Notes: generated by a model from the letters alone, not told the origin. DNA of 53,727 bases from Arthrobacter sp. H20 (GCF_000520515.1 NZ_KI914755.1:5010-58736); one strand, 5' to 3'; positions 44,032-53,031 are shown, counted from the first letter of the stretch. Numbers and translations: made by a program.

Positions 44032-45936
44032 CTAGAAATCGCCGCCGCCGCCGCCAAAACCGCCCATGCCGCCGCCGAAGCCGTCGACGTCCTGCTGTGC
44101 GATCTGGGCTGCCTGCTCAGCCAGGGCCGTGGCCTGCTGTGCGTGGGACAACGCTGCGACGGGGTCGTCGGACTGGATCTGGACTGCATAGTCGAGATTC
44201 CGCTCCGCTTCGGCCAGCCTGGTGCGTGCCTCGCTGCCCACGCCGCCACGGCGGGCACGAATGTAGTCAGAGGTGCCGGAAATCCTTGATTGGGCGGCCA
44301 TAATGGCGTGCTGCAGGGCTTCGCGCGCCCGCTGCGTCTGCTCGGCCTGGTTCTTGACGCCGCCAAGGGCCGTATCAAGCTGGGCATGAGCCGCTTCAGT
44401 TCGTTGCAGCAGAGATACCGGGTCAACCCGTCCACCGGAGGATTCGGTCCTGACGGTAGTGAGCGCGGCTTCCGCTGAGGCTACGGGACCGGCAAGGTCC
44501 TGGTGCTGCCCGGTGGCCAGCATTGCCTTGGCCTGAGCCAAATCCTGAGCGGTGTCGGAGACTGAACGGTCCAGCTCCACCTGTGCTGCATCGAGCTCAG
44601 TGGCCCGCTTGCTGATCGCTTCCAGCAGCACAGTGGTCTGGTGGACGCTCTCCTCCGCGGCGCGGACGGCGATTACCGCCGACCCGGTATCTCCACCGCT
44701 GAGGTGCTGCTGGGCAGACTCGGCTGCACTGTCGACGAACTGCAGCCGCTCATTAGCCTGCTCCACGTTGTCCTGCACCTGCGAGGTCGCCGAATCGGCA
44801 TACTTCTGCTGCAGCTGCCGCAAGGTCTGTTCAGCCTCGCTGACGCGGGTCTTCACGCTGTCGGCCGAGAGCTGGGCAGCTGCCAGCGCCGCGGGTGCAT
44901 TGCGTTCGAGCTCGCGCAGGGCATCAAAGTCAGCCTTGTGTTCCTGGAGTGAACCGTTGACCGACTCACACCGACGAATGATGTCGCCGAGCCAGGTGCG
45001 CTGCTGCTCTTCAGTATCGGGGATGTGGTCATCGAGTTGCTGCTGCAACTTGAAAGATTCGCTCATGTGCCGTTTCGCAGCAGCGATGTCGTCGACGAAC
45101 GGCTGCACTGCTGCATCGCCGTACTGCGCCTGGGCGAAACCAACTTCCTGTTCGCTCGACTTGATTGCATCATCAGCTGCAATCAGGAGACTGCCAGCCT
45201 TTTTCCTGAGCTCCTCGACGCTCAGTGATGCCAGTGGATCGAGTACCTCGCCGTCCTGGCCCCGGCCCGGGCCGAAGTCTTTGGTCTCGGATGGTCCGCT
45301 GGCGAGCGACTTCTGGCTCCTGGAGCGTAAGAAGAAGAAGCCTCCGATGCCGGCCAGTGCCACCAGGGCACCGACGAGGATAACGGCGCCAAGACCGCTG
45401 CCCCCGGTGCTTGATTCGTTGTCACCATCGCCACCTGACCCACCTGAATTGCCGGAAAGCACCTCGGTAACAGCTCCAGCGGCCGCGACTCCCGCGCCAG
45501 CCCAGTCAGCGTTACTCAACTCAGGAATGATGTCGGAATTATAGATCTGAGAAACCTCTGCGCGCAGCGGGCTTTGGTCGCTTGCAATGAACTGCCCTTG
45601 ACGGCTCTCGACTGCCACCGCCAGCAGCACATCCGCCTCGCCCAACCCGCTGACCTCGGCGGTTTCCAACGCCCATGCCTCAGCATCTTCCGGGTCAGTA
45701 AAGGTGTCTACGTAGACCACGCGCAGGCGGTAGCCCTCGTCGTCCCGCAGCTGGGCAATTGAATCCTCGAGTTCGGCAAGCCCGGACGGGTCCAGCACGC
45801 CCGCATCATCGATGATTTCCTCAGCACCAAAGTCGACAGGGGGTGCCGCTGACGCTCCGGGAAGCGTGGCGAGGGGCAGCATCAGCATGGCACTGACGCC
45901 AACTGATGCCGCGAGGCGCTTGGTGCTCGATCGCAT
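44032..45936 (-). CDS. TPM-domain membrane protein with long coiled coil and Gly-rich tail
   Basis: 634-residue exported membrane protein. Residues 1-30 are a signal peptide (cleavage after ASA). A TPM (TLP18.3/Psb32) domain spans about 38-160, starting DDAGVLDPSGLAELED. After a Gly/Ser linker a membrane segment lies at about 181-203, then a basic stop-transfer RSRSQK. Some 400 residues of Ala/Glu/Gln-rich heptads follow, predicted cytoplasmic coiled coil, and the protein ends in GFGGGMGGFGGGGGDF. Typical YgcG-like TPM proteins have the Gly tail soon after the membrane span; here a coiled coil is interposed. GAAGGG precedes ATG 45936. Function unknown; pairing with pspA suggests envelope maintenance. 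Confidence 0.85.
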   Translation of the reverse strand: MRSSTKRLAASVGVSAMLMLPLATLPGASAAPPVDFGAEEIIDDAGVLDPSGLAELEDSIAQLRDDEGYRLRVVYVDTFTDPEDAEAWALETAEVSGLGEADVLLAVAVESRQGQFIASDQSPLRAEVSQIYNSDIIPELSNADWAGAGVAAAGAVTEVLSGNSGGSGGDGDNESSTGGSGLGAVILVGALVALAGIGGFFFLRSRSQKSLASGPSETKDFGPGRGQDGEVLDPLASLSVEELRKKAGSLLIAADDAIKSSEQEVGFAQAQYGDAAVQPFVDDIAAAKRHMSESFKLQQQLDDHIPDTEEQQRTWLGDIIRRCESVNGSLQEHKADFDALRELERNAPAALAAAQLSADSVKTRVSEAEQTLRQLQQKYADSATSQVQDNVEQANERLQFVDSAAESAQQHLSGGDTGSAVIAVRAAEESVHQTTVLLEAISKRATELDAAQVELDRSVSDTAQDLAQAKAMLATGQHQDLAGPVASAEAALTTVRTESSGGRVDPVSLLQRTEAAHAQLDTALGGVKNQAEQTQRAREALQHAIMAAQSRISGTSDYIRARRGGVGSEARTRLAEAERNLDYAVQIQSDDPVAALSHAQQATALAEQAAQIAQQDVDGFGGGMGGFGGGGGDF

Positions 45937-46039
45937 TCAATACCCTTCAGATGTGTCACCGAATACTCAGTGGGCGAGGACTAGGGGTCGGCGGCAGGTG
46001 CAGCCAACGCTCTAATGCGCTCATTTTGAGTCTAGGGCG

Positions 46040-46077
46040 CGCCACAGGGGCAGTCCACCTGTGGCGGATCTGCCCCT
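46040..46077. promoter_or_regulatory. Two mutually exclusive stem-loops
   Basis: Stem A: CGCCACAGG (46040-46048) with CCTGTGGCG (46058-46066). Stem B: AGGGGCAG (46046-46053) with CTGCCCCT (46070-46077). They share bases 46046-46048, so only one can form. Could be an RNA switch or a compound operator. Confidence 0.4.
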
Positions 46078-46223
46078 AGCGAAATGGGGGCGCGGCGGGT
46101 GTCTATTCTTTGCGGGAGACGGTCAACCCGGGAAGAATGACGGCAGGGCACACCGACGTTCGGTTGGCTCACAGCATTCACCCAGCGAACATCAGTCAAA
46201 GGCCCAGAATGGTTTGGCATAGT

Positions 46224-46235
46224 TCGATGCATCGA
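46224..46235. promoter_or_regulatory. 12-bp palindrome before htrA
   Basis: TCGATGCATCGA, a perfect palindrome ending 16 bases before the htrA ATG. Possible operator; regulator unknown. Confidence 0.35.
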
Positions 46236-46251
46236 GACGAAAGGCTTTCCG

Positions 46252-47778
46252 ATGACTGAAGACAACACGCACGGGTTCGAGCGGAACATCCCACCCCGTC
46301 CACAGACGCCGCCAACCCATGCATGGCAGGACTCTTCTCGTCCAGAGGATGGGCGCTCAGGCCCGCCCGATGACCAGCGCCCTCTCGAGGGGCAGCCGCA
46401 CTCCGACGAGCAGCAGCCGTCCACCCAGCCTCATCCGATGCAGCCCCACGTGCCCAGTGCCGGTGCGGGCCAGTCCCCTCCAGGACAGTCCTCTGGCGTG
46501 GCCGACGACGACGGATCCCACTCCAGTAGCGTATTTTACGGATCGTCATTACCCCCGGCCGCGGGCTCGCCGAAGCGGGATAAGAAGCGAGTAGGCACCG
46601 CAACGTTCGTCAGCGGAATGTTAGTGGCCGGCCTGCTGGGCGGCGGAGTGGTAGCTGGAGTGGATCAGCTGGTGGGCGGCCAGGGGTCAATCCCGGCCTC
46701 AACGACCGGGCAGTCACAGTCGGTAGTTGTCAATGACACTGAAAGCGTCAACGAAGTCACTGGTGCTGCGTTGAAAGCCTCCCCCAGCGTTGTCACTATC
46801 GCTGTGAGCGGTGCTGGCGCGGGCGGCTCCGGTTCCGGAATCGTCCTCGATGACGAAGGTCACATCCTCACCAATACCCACGTTGTCACGCTCGGCGGTC
46901 AGGTCAGCGACGCGGCAGTAGAGATCCGTACCAGCGACGGCCGAGTGTTCCCAGCCGAGATTGTCGGCACCGACCCGCTGTCCGACCTGGCGGTGATCAA
47001 GGTTGACGCACCCGATTTGCAGCCGGCCACCCTGGCAGATTCAGATGCGCTGAATGTTGGCGACGCAGCCATTGCCATCGGCGCTCCACTGGGCCTCAGC
47101 GGCACGGTAACAGACGGTATTATCTCCACGCTGAATCGGACGATCAGCGTTGCCTCCTCGGCGGTGCCCGAGGAGCTCTCCGATGCTCCCCCTGAGGAGG
47201 AGGGCGACGGGTTCAATTTCCTGCCTCCGGAAGGTGCAGAAACACCCCAGAACCAGTCACAGGGATCGATCTACCTGAACGTGATCCAGACCGACGCCGC
47301 GATCAACCAGGGCAACTCCGGTGGAGCGCTGGTCGATGCCCAGGGCAGCGTCATCGGCGTAAACGTCGCGATCGCCTCAGCAGGATCCGCGGAAAGCACC
47401 GGAAACATCGGCGTTGGCTTTTCCATCCCCATCAACTACGCGGAGCGGGTGGCCCGGGAGATCATCGACAACGGGAGTGCCTCGCACGGCTTCCTGGGGG
47501 TATCAGTTTCGCCGGCCGCGTCCCAGAACAGTGCTGGGGAGACATCCTTCTCAGTTGGTGCTGAGGTGGCTGAAGTAGTCGATGGTTCCCCTGCCGCTGC
47601 CGCTGGGCTCCAGACCGGTGACATCATTACCAGCGTGGCTGGGATGCCAATCACTGATCCACGAGATCTCACTGCCTCGATAAGGATGCAGGCTGTGGGG
47701 GGCTCAGTCCCGATCGAGTTCCAGCGCAATGGAGAAGCTCAGTCGGTCGATGTCACAGTGGAGCAGGCCGAAGGGTAA
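46252..47778 (+). CDS. HtrA/DegP-type membrane serine protease with PDZ
   Basis: 508-residue envelope protease-chaperone. A Pro/Gln/Asp-rich cytoplasmic stretch (1-112) precedes one membrane segment at about 117-140. The trypsin-like domain has the triad His210 (ILTNTHVV), Asp245 (DPLSDLAVI) and Ser356 (NQGNSGGAL). Between strands an acidic insertion (about 304-336, DAPPEEEGDGFNF) lengthens one loop. One PDZ domain covers about 405-503. GAAAGG precedes ATG 46252. Divergent from the TPM-pspA pair; the three make a plausible envelope-stress group. Confidence 0.94.
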   Translation: MTEDNTHGFERNIPPRPQTPPTHAWQDSSRPEDGRSGPPDDQRPLEGQPHSDEQQPSTQPHPMQPHVPSAGAGQSPPGQSSGVADDDGSHSSSVFYGSSLPPAAGSPKRDKKRVGTATFVSGMLVAGLLGGGVVAGVDQLVGGQGSIPASTTGQSQSVVVNDTESVNEVTGAALKASPSVVTIAVSGAGAGGSGSGIVLDDEGHILTNTHVVTLGGQVSDAAVEIRTSDGRVFPAEIVGTDPLSDLAVIKVDAPDLQPATLADSDALNVGDAAIAIGAPLGLSGTVTDGIISTLNRTISVASSAVPEELSDAPPEEEGDGFNFLPPEGAETPQNQSQGSIYLNVIQTDAAINQGNSGGALVDAQGSVIGVNVAIASAGSAESTGNIGVGFSIPINYAERVAREIIDNGSASHGFLGVSVSPAASQNSAGETSFSVGAEVAEVVDGSPAAAAGLQTGDIITSVAGMPITDPRDLTASIRMQAVGGSVPIEFQRNGEAQSVDVTVEQAEG

Positions 47779-47802
47779 CCCAACAGCGCGACGGTGAGAG
47801 AA

Positions 47803-47832
47803 CAGGACGGTCTTCCTCGGGAGACCGTCCTG
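47803..47832 (+). terminator. Stem-loop after htrA
   Basis: Perfect 11-bp stem (CAGGACGGTCT and complement) with an 8-base loop, 24 bases after the htrA stop. No T-run. Confidence 0.6.
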
Positions 47833-47915
47833 CTCTGCATCCGGGACCGCACGGTCCAGTGGCCCGATATGGTTAGCTAAGGGAGGGCAGACCCCCCCAA
47901 CTGAGGAAGGCAGCA

Positions 47916-48743
47916 ATGGAAGACGCATCGCAGGTAGGCCTGGACATTGTGGTCCTGGTGAAGCACGTGCCAGACGCGCAGTTCGACCGGCACATCAGCG
48001 GGGAGGACCGCACAACCGACAGAAATGAAAGCATCCTCTCCGAACTGGACGAGTACGCTCTCGAAGCGGCCTTGCAGCTCGTCGAGGCTCACGGCGGGGA
48101 CGCCGCCGGGCACCGCATCACTGCTGTCACCATGGGGCCAGCAGGCGCCGTGAGCGCGGTCAAGAAAGCACTCCAGATTGGAGCTCACGCGGGAGTGCAC
48201 CTCTGTGACGATGCCCTGGCGGGATCGGATGCGGCGGGCACCTCCCGTGCGCTTGCCGCCGTCGTCAGCCACCTCGGCGCTGTCGATCTGGTAATCACTG
48301 GCATGGCCTCGACCGACGGCGAAACCTCGCTGGTTCCAGCTCAGCTTGCGGAGCGTCTGGAACTGCCCCAGGTCACCTTTGCCTCATCACTTGAGTTGGA
48401 GCGCGGAGACAATTCCTGGTCGCTGACCGCGCGTCGCGATGGCGACGTCTACTCAGAAACTGTCGAGGCCACGCTGCCGGCAGTCGTATCCGTGACTGAC
48501 CAGATCAATGAGCCGCGGTACCCTAACTTCAAGGGAATCATGGCCGCGAAGAAGAAGCCTTTGACAACTCTCTCACTCGACGAGGTGGGTGTGGCACCCG
48601 GCGAAGTCGGCCTGGCCGGGGCATGGACTGCCGTGCAGAGCGCCGATCCTAGGCCTCCCCGCAGCCAGGGGACCATCATTAGCGATGATGGTGACGCAGG
48701 GATCCGTCTGGTGGATTTCCTTGCAGCGCAGAAACTGCTCTAG
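47916..48743 (+). CDS. etfB: Electron transfer flavoprotein beta subunit
   Basis: Beta (FixA-type) subunit of electron transfer flavoprotein, which accepts electrons from acyl-CoA and other dehydrogenases; binds AMP. The 275 residues show IVVLVKHVPDAQFD, LDEYALEAALQLVE, the loop VDLVITGMASTDGETSLVPAQLAE and RYPNFKGIMAAKKKP, all family features. GAGGAAGG is 7 bases before ATG 47916. etfA follows after 46 bases with its own ribosome-binding site. No dehydrogenase gene is adjacent. Confidence 0.95.
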   Translation: MEDASQVGLDIVVLVKHVPDAQFDRHISGEDRTTDRNESILSELDEYALEAALQLVEAHGGDAAGHRITAVTMGPAGAVSAVKKALQIGAHAGVHLCDDALAGSDAAGTSRALAAVVSHLGAVDLVITGMASTDGETSLVPAQLAERLELPQVTFASSLELERGDNSWSLTARRDGDVYSETVEATLPAVVSVTDQINEPRYPNFKGIMAAKKKPLTTLSLDEVGVAPGEVGLAGAWTAVQSADPRPPRSQGTIISDDGDAGIRLVDFLAAQKLL

Positions 48744-48789
48744 GTAAGCCACCCACTTCGTGCTCGAACAACACAAAGGAGCCAGCGCA

Positions 48790-49737
48790 ATGGCAACCGT
48801 TCTTGTAGTGATTGATAACCCCGGTGCTGCCCTGCACAAGAGCCATCGGGAACTGCTAACTCTTGCGGGGACCTTCGGGGATGCCGTAGTCGCCTTCATC
48901 GGCGACCTGCCGGACGCCATCGCCCAGGAGTTGGGCGCACGCGGAGTCCGCACCGTGTATCGGCCGGCTGCCGCCGACGTCGAGGAGTTTCTTGTCGCTG
49001 GGAAGGCAGGCTTTCTCACAGCGGTTGTGCGCTCGTCGTCGCCGGCCGCAGTGCTGCTGGGCAACACCTTCGAGGCAAAAGAAATCGCCGCCCGCGCCGG
49101 CATCCAGCTTTCCTCAGGGGTGATCACTGATGCAGTTGCAATCGGGGAGGATCTCACCGTCACCAAGTCTGTCTTGGCTGGCTCCTACGCTGTGGAGGCC
49201 AAAGTGACCACCGGCACCCCGCTCATCACTGTGAAGGCGAACATCGTCGACGTGGCAGCCGCTGGGGAGGGAGACCTCCCGGAGCTGGTGACAGTGGAAT
49301 CCGTAACACCGGCCAATACGGCCCGGATCACTGGGCGGACCGCGAAGCCGGCGAGCGGACGCCCCGAACTGACCGAGGCGAGAGTGATAGTGGCCGGTGG
49401 ACGTGGTGTGGACGGTGATTTCAGCCCGGTCGAGGAACTCGCTGATGCTCTTGGCGGCGCTGTCGGAGCGTCCCGCGCGGCAACTGACGCCGGGTGGATT
49501 GAGCATTCGGCGCAGATCGGGCAAACGGGGAAGACCGTCTCTCCGCAGCTCTACATCTCGGCGGGCATTTCGGGAGCCATCCAGCAGAAGGCTGGAATGC
49601 AGACCGCAAAGGTGATTATCGCGGTCAATAAGGATTCCGATTCGCCGGTATTCGACATAGCCGACTTCGGCATAGTCGGTGATCTCTTCACAGTGCTTCC
49701 CCAGGCCACTGCCGAGATCATCAAGCGCAGGTCCTGA
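48790..49737 (+). CDS. etfA: Electron transfer flavoprotein alpha subunit
   Basis: Alpha (FixB-type) subunit carrying FAD. The 315 residues from ATG 48790 have an N-terminal alpha/beta domain and the C-terminal FAD signature LYISAGISGAIQQKAGMQ and VIIAVNKDSDSPVFDIADFGIVGD, diagnostic of the family. AAAGGAG lies 8 bases upstream; the frame extends 10 codons further without support. The PIG-L gene starts 5 bases after its stop. Confidence 0.95.
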   Translation: MATVLVVIDNPGAALHKSHRELLTLAGTFGDAVVAFIGDLPDAIAQELGARGVRTVYRPAAADVEEFLVAGKAGFLTAVVRSSSPAAVLLGNTFEAKEIAARAGIQLSSGVITDAVAIGEDLTVTKSVLAGSYAVEAKVTTGTPLITVKANIVDVAAAGEGDLPELVTVESVTPANTARITGRTAKPASGRPELTEARVIVAGGRGVDGDFSPVEELADALGGAVGASRAATDAGWIEHSAQIGQTGKTVSPQLYISAGISGAIQQKAGMQTAKVIIAVNKDSDSPVFDIADFGIVGDLFTVLPQATAEIIKRRS

Positions 49738-49742
49738 CCGAC

Positions 49743-50501
49743 GTGCAGCCCATCTTCGACGCGTCGCGCCACCGGATCTCGCGTGTGTTGTGTTTCGCCG
49801 CCCACCCTGATGACATCGACTTCGGCGCTGCCGGAACGGTGGCGCAGTTCACCGGCGCAGGCGTTCAGGTTGACTACTGCATCATGACGGACGGCGACGC
49901 CGGCGGGTTCGACGACGCGCAGCGAAGCTCGATGGTCCAGCTGCGCAGAACCGAGCAACGTGCAGCAGCCGCCCAGGTGGGGGTTCGCGATATCCACTAT
50001 CTGGGCGAACTGGACGGCTTCCTTGCACCTTCGAATGACCTGATCAAACGGGTGGTGGAGGTAATCCGCCGCGTCCGTCCCGACGTCGTGCTGTCAATGC
50101 ATCCCGAACGGAACTGGGACCGGATTCAGAAGAGCCACCCTGACCATCTTGCCTGCGGCGAAACGGTCACCCGTGCCGTGTACCCGGCCGCAGAGAACCC
50201 CTATGCCTTCCCCGAATTGGAAGCGGCCTCGCTGGCGAGTCACAAAGTGTCGTGGCTATGGCTCTACGCTGGCCCGACACACTTGGAAAACCACTACGTG
50301 GACATCACCGACACTGTCGAGGATAAGCTGCGAGCCCTGCACTTCCACACCAGCCAGCACCCCGACGCCGACCGGATGGATGTCATGGTCCGACAGCTGC
50401 TCAGAGACAACGCGTCTCGGGGTGGCCTGCCGCCCGGGACCAGCGCTGAAGCCTTCCACGTGGTGCCGGTCAATTCAGACCAGACCATTTCCGGCTTCTA
50501 G
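49743..50501 (+). CDS. PIG-L/LmbE family N-deacetylase
   Basis: 252-residue zinc-dependent deacetylase of the family that includes mycothiol enzymes MshB and Mca. The metal motif AAHPDDIDFGAAGTV sits near residue 20-34, and the second ligand motif SHPDHLACG near 136-144. Substrate cannot be told from sequence; GlcNAc-inositol or a mycothiol conjugate are possibilities for an actinobacterium. GTG 49743 begins 5 bases after etfA, so it belongs to the etf operon. It ends 12 bases before the convergent anti-sigma gene stop. Confidence 0.87.
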   Translation: MQPIFDASRHRISRVLCFAAHPDDIDFGAAGTVAQFTGAGVQVDYCIMTDGDAGGFDDAQRSSMVQLRRTEQRAAAAQVGVRDIHYLGELDGFLAPSNDLIKRVVEVIRRVRPDVVLSMHPERNWDRIQKSHPDHLACGETVTRAVYPAAENPYAFPELEAASLASHKVSWLWLYAGPTHLENHYVDITDTVEDKLRALHFHTSQHPDADRMDVMVRQLLRDNASRGGLPPGTSAEAFHVVPVNSDQTISGF

Positions 50502-50513
50502 AGCTATCCGGCG

Positions 50514-51356
50514 TCAGGCCCGGAAGGGGATCTCAGCGACTATCGGGAGGGTCGGCCGCTCGGATCCGCCATCTGGTTCAACTGTGATGGCGAACCCGGT
50601 GGACGAGCCAATGCCTTCGACAGTAGTGACCAGCGACTCCTGAAGGTCGTCACCGGTCATGGTGCTGATTGAGACAGGGGCGGAGCCGTCGGTAGGCACC
50701 CGCCACATCTGGTAGACCTTGCCCGCTGGGGGTGCGGTCACCTCGCTGAGGGTGATCACCGCGGCGTCCTCTGCGCGGGAGAGCTGCAACTCGGCGGTAC
50801 CGCCAGCAGCGATGCTGAAGACTTCCGACTGAAGATCCTGCGCCTGGAGGACCTCCTGCTCTACCGAGGTTGGCTGAAGATTCTGTGCCACACTCACGCC
50901 ACCGACGGTGATGACCACCGCCGCGGCTGCAGCTGCCAGCCAGCGTCCCACCGGCCTCGTCCGGCGCTGTTTTGACTTGCGCCGGCCAGCCAGTTCATCG
51001 GTTGACGAGGGTTCACCGAGTTCGCTGTGATCCAGTGGGGACGACGTGCCGGGTCTACCCGGGGTGCCCAGATCCCCCGGCAACTGGGCAAGAATGCGAT
51101 CGAAAAGTGCTGCCGGCGGCTCGACGTCATCAATTGCATACGCTAGGGCCAGCGTCTCACTGGCAGCGCGGACTCGCTCATTGAAGGCCTCCCGCTGCGC
51201 CACATCGGTCCGCGCGAGGTAGTCGTCGATTGCATACCGCTCTGTCTCACCGAGCGCGTTGAGGGCGTACATCTCAGCCCATTCAAGGCCCTGGCCGTTG
51301 GCCAGATCCTGCTGGAGATCGTCGGTCGATTCGTCAAACATGCTGTTGTCCTGCAC
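50514..51356 (-). CDS. Anti-sigma factor, RskA family
   Basis: Single-span membrane protein that sequesters the ECF sigma factor encoded just upstream. The N-terminal anti-sigma region (about 20-90, EWAEMYALNALGETERYAIDDYL) is followed by a Ser/Pro/Arg linker, a membrane segment at about 138-157 and an exported RskA domain with the typical KVYQMWRVPTDG string and a C-terminal Pro-rich end. Release by proteolysis is the known mechanism in this family. GTG 51356 starts 1 base after the sigma stop; ATG 51341 with AGGAC upstream is an equally good start. Confidence 0.9.
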   Translation of the reverse strand: MQDNSMFDESTDDLQQDLANGQGLEWAEMYALNALGETERYAIDDYLARTDVAQREAFNERVRAASETLALAYAIDDVEPPAALFDRILAQLPGDLGTPGRPGTSSPLDHSELGEPSSTDELAGRRKSKQRRTRPVGRWLAAAAAAVVITVGGVSVAQNLQPTSVEQEVLQAQDLQSEVFSIAAGGTAELQLSRAEDAAVITLSEVTAPPAGKVYQMWRVPTDGSAPVSISTMTGDDLQESLVTTVEGIGSSTGFAITVEPDGGSERPTLPIVAEIPFRA

Positions 51357-51357
51357 C

Positions 51358-51975
51358 TTAGTTCACCCCCAAACAAGATTTGAGTCGAAGAAGTCCATCA
51401 CGAATCCTCGATTTGATAGTTGGTACTGCTACGTCAAGCTTTTCGGCAACTTCCCGGTAGGTTAGCCCGCCGTAGTAGGCGAGCTTTACGGATTGCTGCT
51501 GGGTTTCCGTCAGCGATTCAAGGCATTTGACAACTGTTTCAGCCTCCAGCCGCTGGGTGACGGTATCGACGACGTCGTCGTGCTCAATGTCCTGCATCGC
51601 GGCACCATAGCGGGCCTCGCGGTCAGTGGAACTCTGCTCCGAACGAACCTTGTCGACGGCCCGCCGGTGGGTCAGGGTCATCAACCACGCCATGGGTGAG
51701 CCCATGTCCGGCCGAAACCGGTCGGCAATATTCCATACCTGAAGGTAAACCTCCTGGGTGGTGTCCTCGCTCAATTCAGGATCAATGAGGACCCTGCGCG
51801 CCAAGCCGTAGACACGTCGCGAAGTTTGAGCATAGAACGCGGCGAAAGCTTCCTGGTCCTTGGAAGCTACCCGGAGGAGTAGATCAGTCAGTGTTGGAGT
51901 GGCCTTGGGTTCATCGGCGAATCCGTTCGCTGAGGAAGTGGCCGAGGACATTCTGCTGACTCGTGGCTTTTCCAT
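51358..51975 (-). CDS. sigK: ECF sigma factor, SigK-like
   Basis: 205-residue extracytoplasmic-function sigma factor. Region 2 spans about 30-100 (FAAFYAQTSRRVYGLARRVL, then the -10 recognition stretch PMAWLMTLTHRRAVDKVR). Region 4 near 140-205 has LTETQQQSVKLAYYGGLTYREVAEKLDVAVPTIKSRIRDGL. The match to SigK-RskA pairs rests on the adjacent RskA-type anti-sigma gene. ATG 51975 is preceded by GGAG 4 bases away and by TATGCT 8 bases away. The 249-base gap upstream (51976-52224) holds no supported gene and no promoter motif I can assign to self-regulation. Confidence 0.9.
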   Translation of the reverse strand: MEKPRVSRMSSATSSANGFADEPKATPTLTDLLLRVASKDQEAFAAFYAQTSRRVYGLARRVLIDPELSEDTTQEVYLQVWNIADRFRPDMGSPMAWLMTLTHRRAVDKVRSEQSSTDREARYGAAMQDIEHDDVVDTVTQRLEAETVVKCLESLTETQQQSVKLAYYGGLTYREVAEKLDVAVPTIKSRIRDGLLRLKSCLGVN

Positions 51976-52224
51976 ATGCTCCAAGCATAAAGCGCCCCGC
52001 CTGCGAATCCGTTCATGCGGCAGCCCAGCCCGGATCAATTGATCGGTGCCTCCCGTATGACTTCTCATCCACCCTACCGTCCCGATGTTCTGTTTCGAGG
52101 ACAGGCCGTCTGCGCCTCTGCAGCTGGTTCAGCGGCGTTAGCGGGTCAGGTTTTGCTGTCACTTGTACTTCGGAACTGCGTCAGGCAAGGATGGGAGGCA
52201 CCAGCGCGGGACCTCCCGGAGCAG

Positions 52225-53031
52225 CTAGACGGCAGTCTCCGCGACAGCGACCAGCGAGCGCGCGCTCAGGACGAATCCGTGGCCCAGCCTGTTCAGGAAG
52301 TCGGCGCGGATCCGTTCGACAGCTGATTCATCGGCCGGCAGCAGGTGAGTGAAGACACTGCCGCGGACTACCGACCACGCGCTCTCCTCATCCAGCGGCA
52401 CCTCGATCTTCACTGTATCGACTCCAGCGGTGCTGAACCCATTGCCCAGCAACCAATCACCCACCTTCTCCTGAGAGTCCACCAGATCCATGTTGGCGAG
52501 TTCCCGCTCCACCAGCGCGGAACCGTTGGTGGAACCTTCAGCCGTGCAGGCCGCCTGAAGGAGGGTGCGGAACTCGGTAAAGGTGCCAGCATCCCAGGTG
52601 CTGAGGGCAATCCTGCCTCCTGACCGCAGCCGGTCGGCCAGCCCGGCAGTGCCAGCAGCCATGTCGGCGAATCGGGTTAGCCCATAACAGCACAGCACCA
52701 CGTCATAGGGAGCGTCGGCCCTCCAGTCGGCTGGATCGATCGTGTCGAACCGGATGCTGCTCAGAGACATGGCATCGGCCTTCACACGGGCCAGGTCCAG
52801 CAAAGCGGGATTCGAATCGAGGGCGTCAACAGCCCCCTCCGGGCCGGTGAACTGGGCGGCGGGAATAGTGCTGGCGCCGCTGCTGCAGTACACGTCCAGC
52901 ACACGGTCACCCAAGACGATGTCAGCAGCCGCGGCGACAGCGTTTCCCATCGGGTTCCACAGCGCAGGAGCCAGGCGTTCGAAGTCCTCTGCGCCGGTTG
53001 TGAACGCTTCCTCGGCATGGCGTGGTGGCAT
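52225..53031 (-). CDS. Class I SAM-dependent methyltransferase-like protein
   Basis: 268-residue Rossmann-fold methyltransferase of unknown substrate. The SAM-binding motif I reads VLDVYCSSGASTIPAA, with Tyr-Cys-Ser-Ser instead of the usual glycine-rich G-x-G-x-G; the acidic end of strand 2 is VDALDSNPALL; motif IV region is APYDVVLCCYGLTRF. These resemble ubiquinone/menaquinone-type and small-molecule methyltransferases (UbiE-like), not rRNA enzymes. AGAAGGAG precedes ATG 53031. It lies 24 bases after the trmL-like gene on the same strand. Confidence 0.78.
   Translation of the reverse strand: MPPRHAEEAFTTGAEDFERLAPALWNPMGNAVAAAADIVLGDRVLDVYCSSGASTIPAAQFTGPEGAVDALDSNPALLDLARVKADAMSLSSIRFDTIDPADWRADAPYDVVLCCYGLTRFADMAAGTAGLADRLRSGGRIALSTWDAGTFTEFRTLLQAACTAEGSTNGSALVERELANMDLVDSQEKVGDWLLGNGFSTAGVDTVKIEVPLDEESAWSVVRGSVFTHLLPADESAVERIRADFLNRLGHGFVLSARSLVAVAETAV

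Larger units (their letters stand above)
45937..46251. other. Divergent intergenic region with alternative hairpins
   Basis: 315 bases between the TPM gene and htrA, no supported gene. It holds the overlapping stem-loops at 46040-46077 and a perfect 12-bp palindrome at 46224-46235. A TATTCT near 46103 could be a plus-strand -10, but I see no matching -35. Confidence 0.45.

Noticed and set aside
44552-45544. 330-residue open frame antisense to the TPM gene
   Set aside because: Composition (Ser, Cys, Ala runs) is what the complement of an Ala/Glu/Gln coiled-coil gene gives; no motif or ribosome-binding site.
52015-52326. Open frame opposite the methyltransferase end and sigma factor upstream region
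   Set aside because: No motif and partly antisense to a supported gene; no codon pattern of its own.
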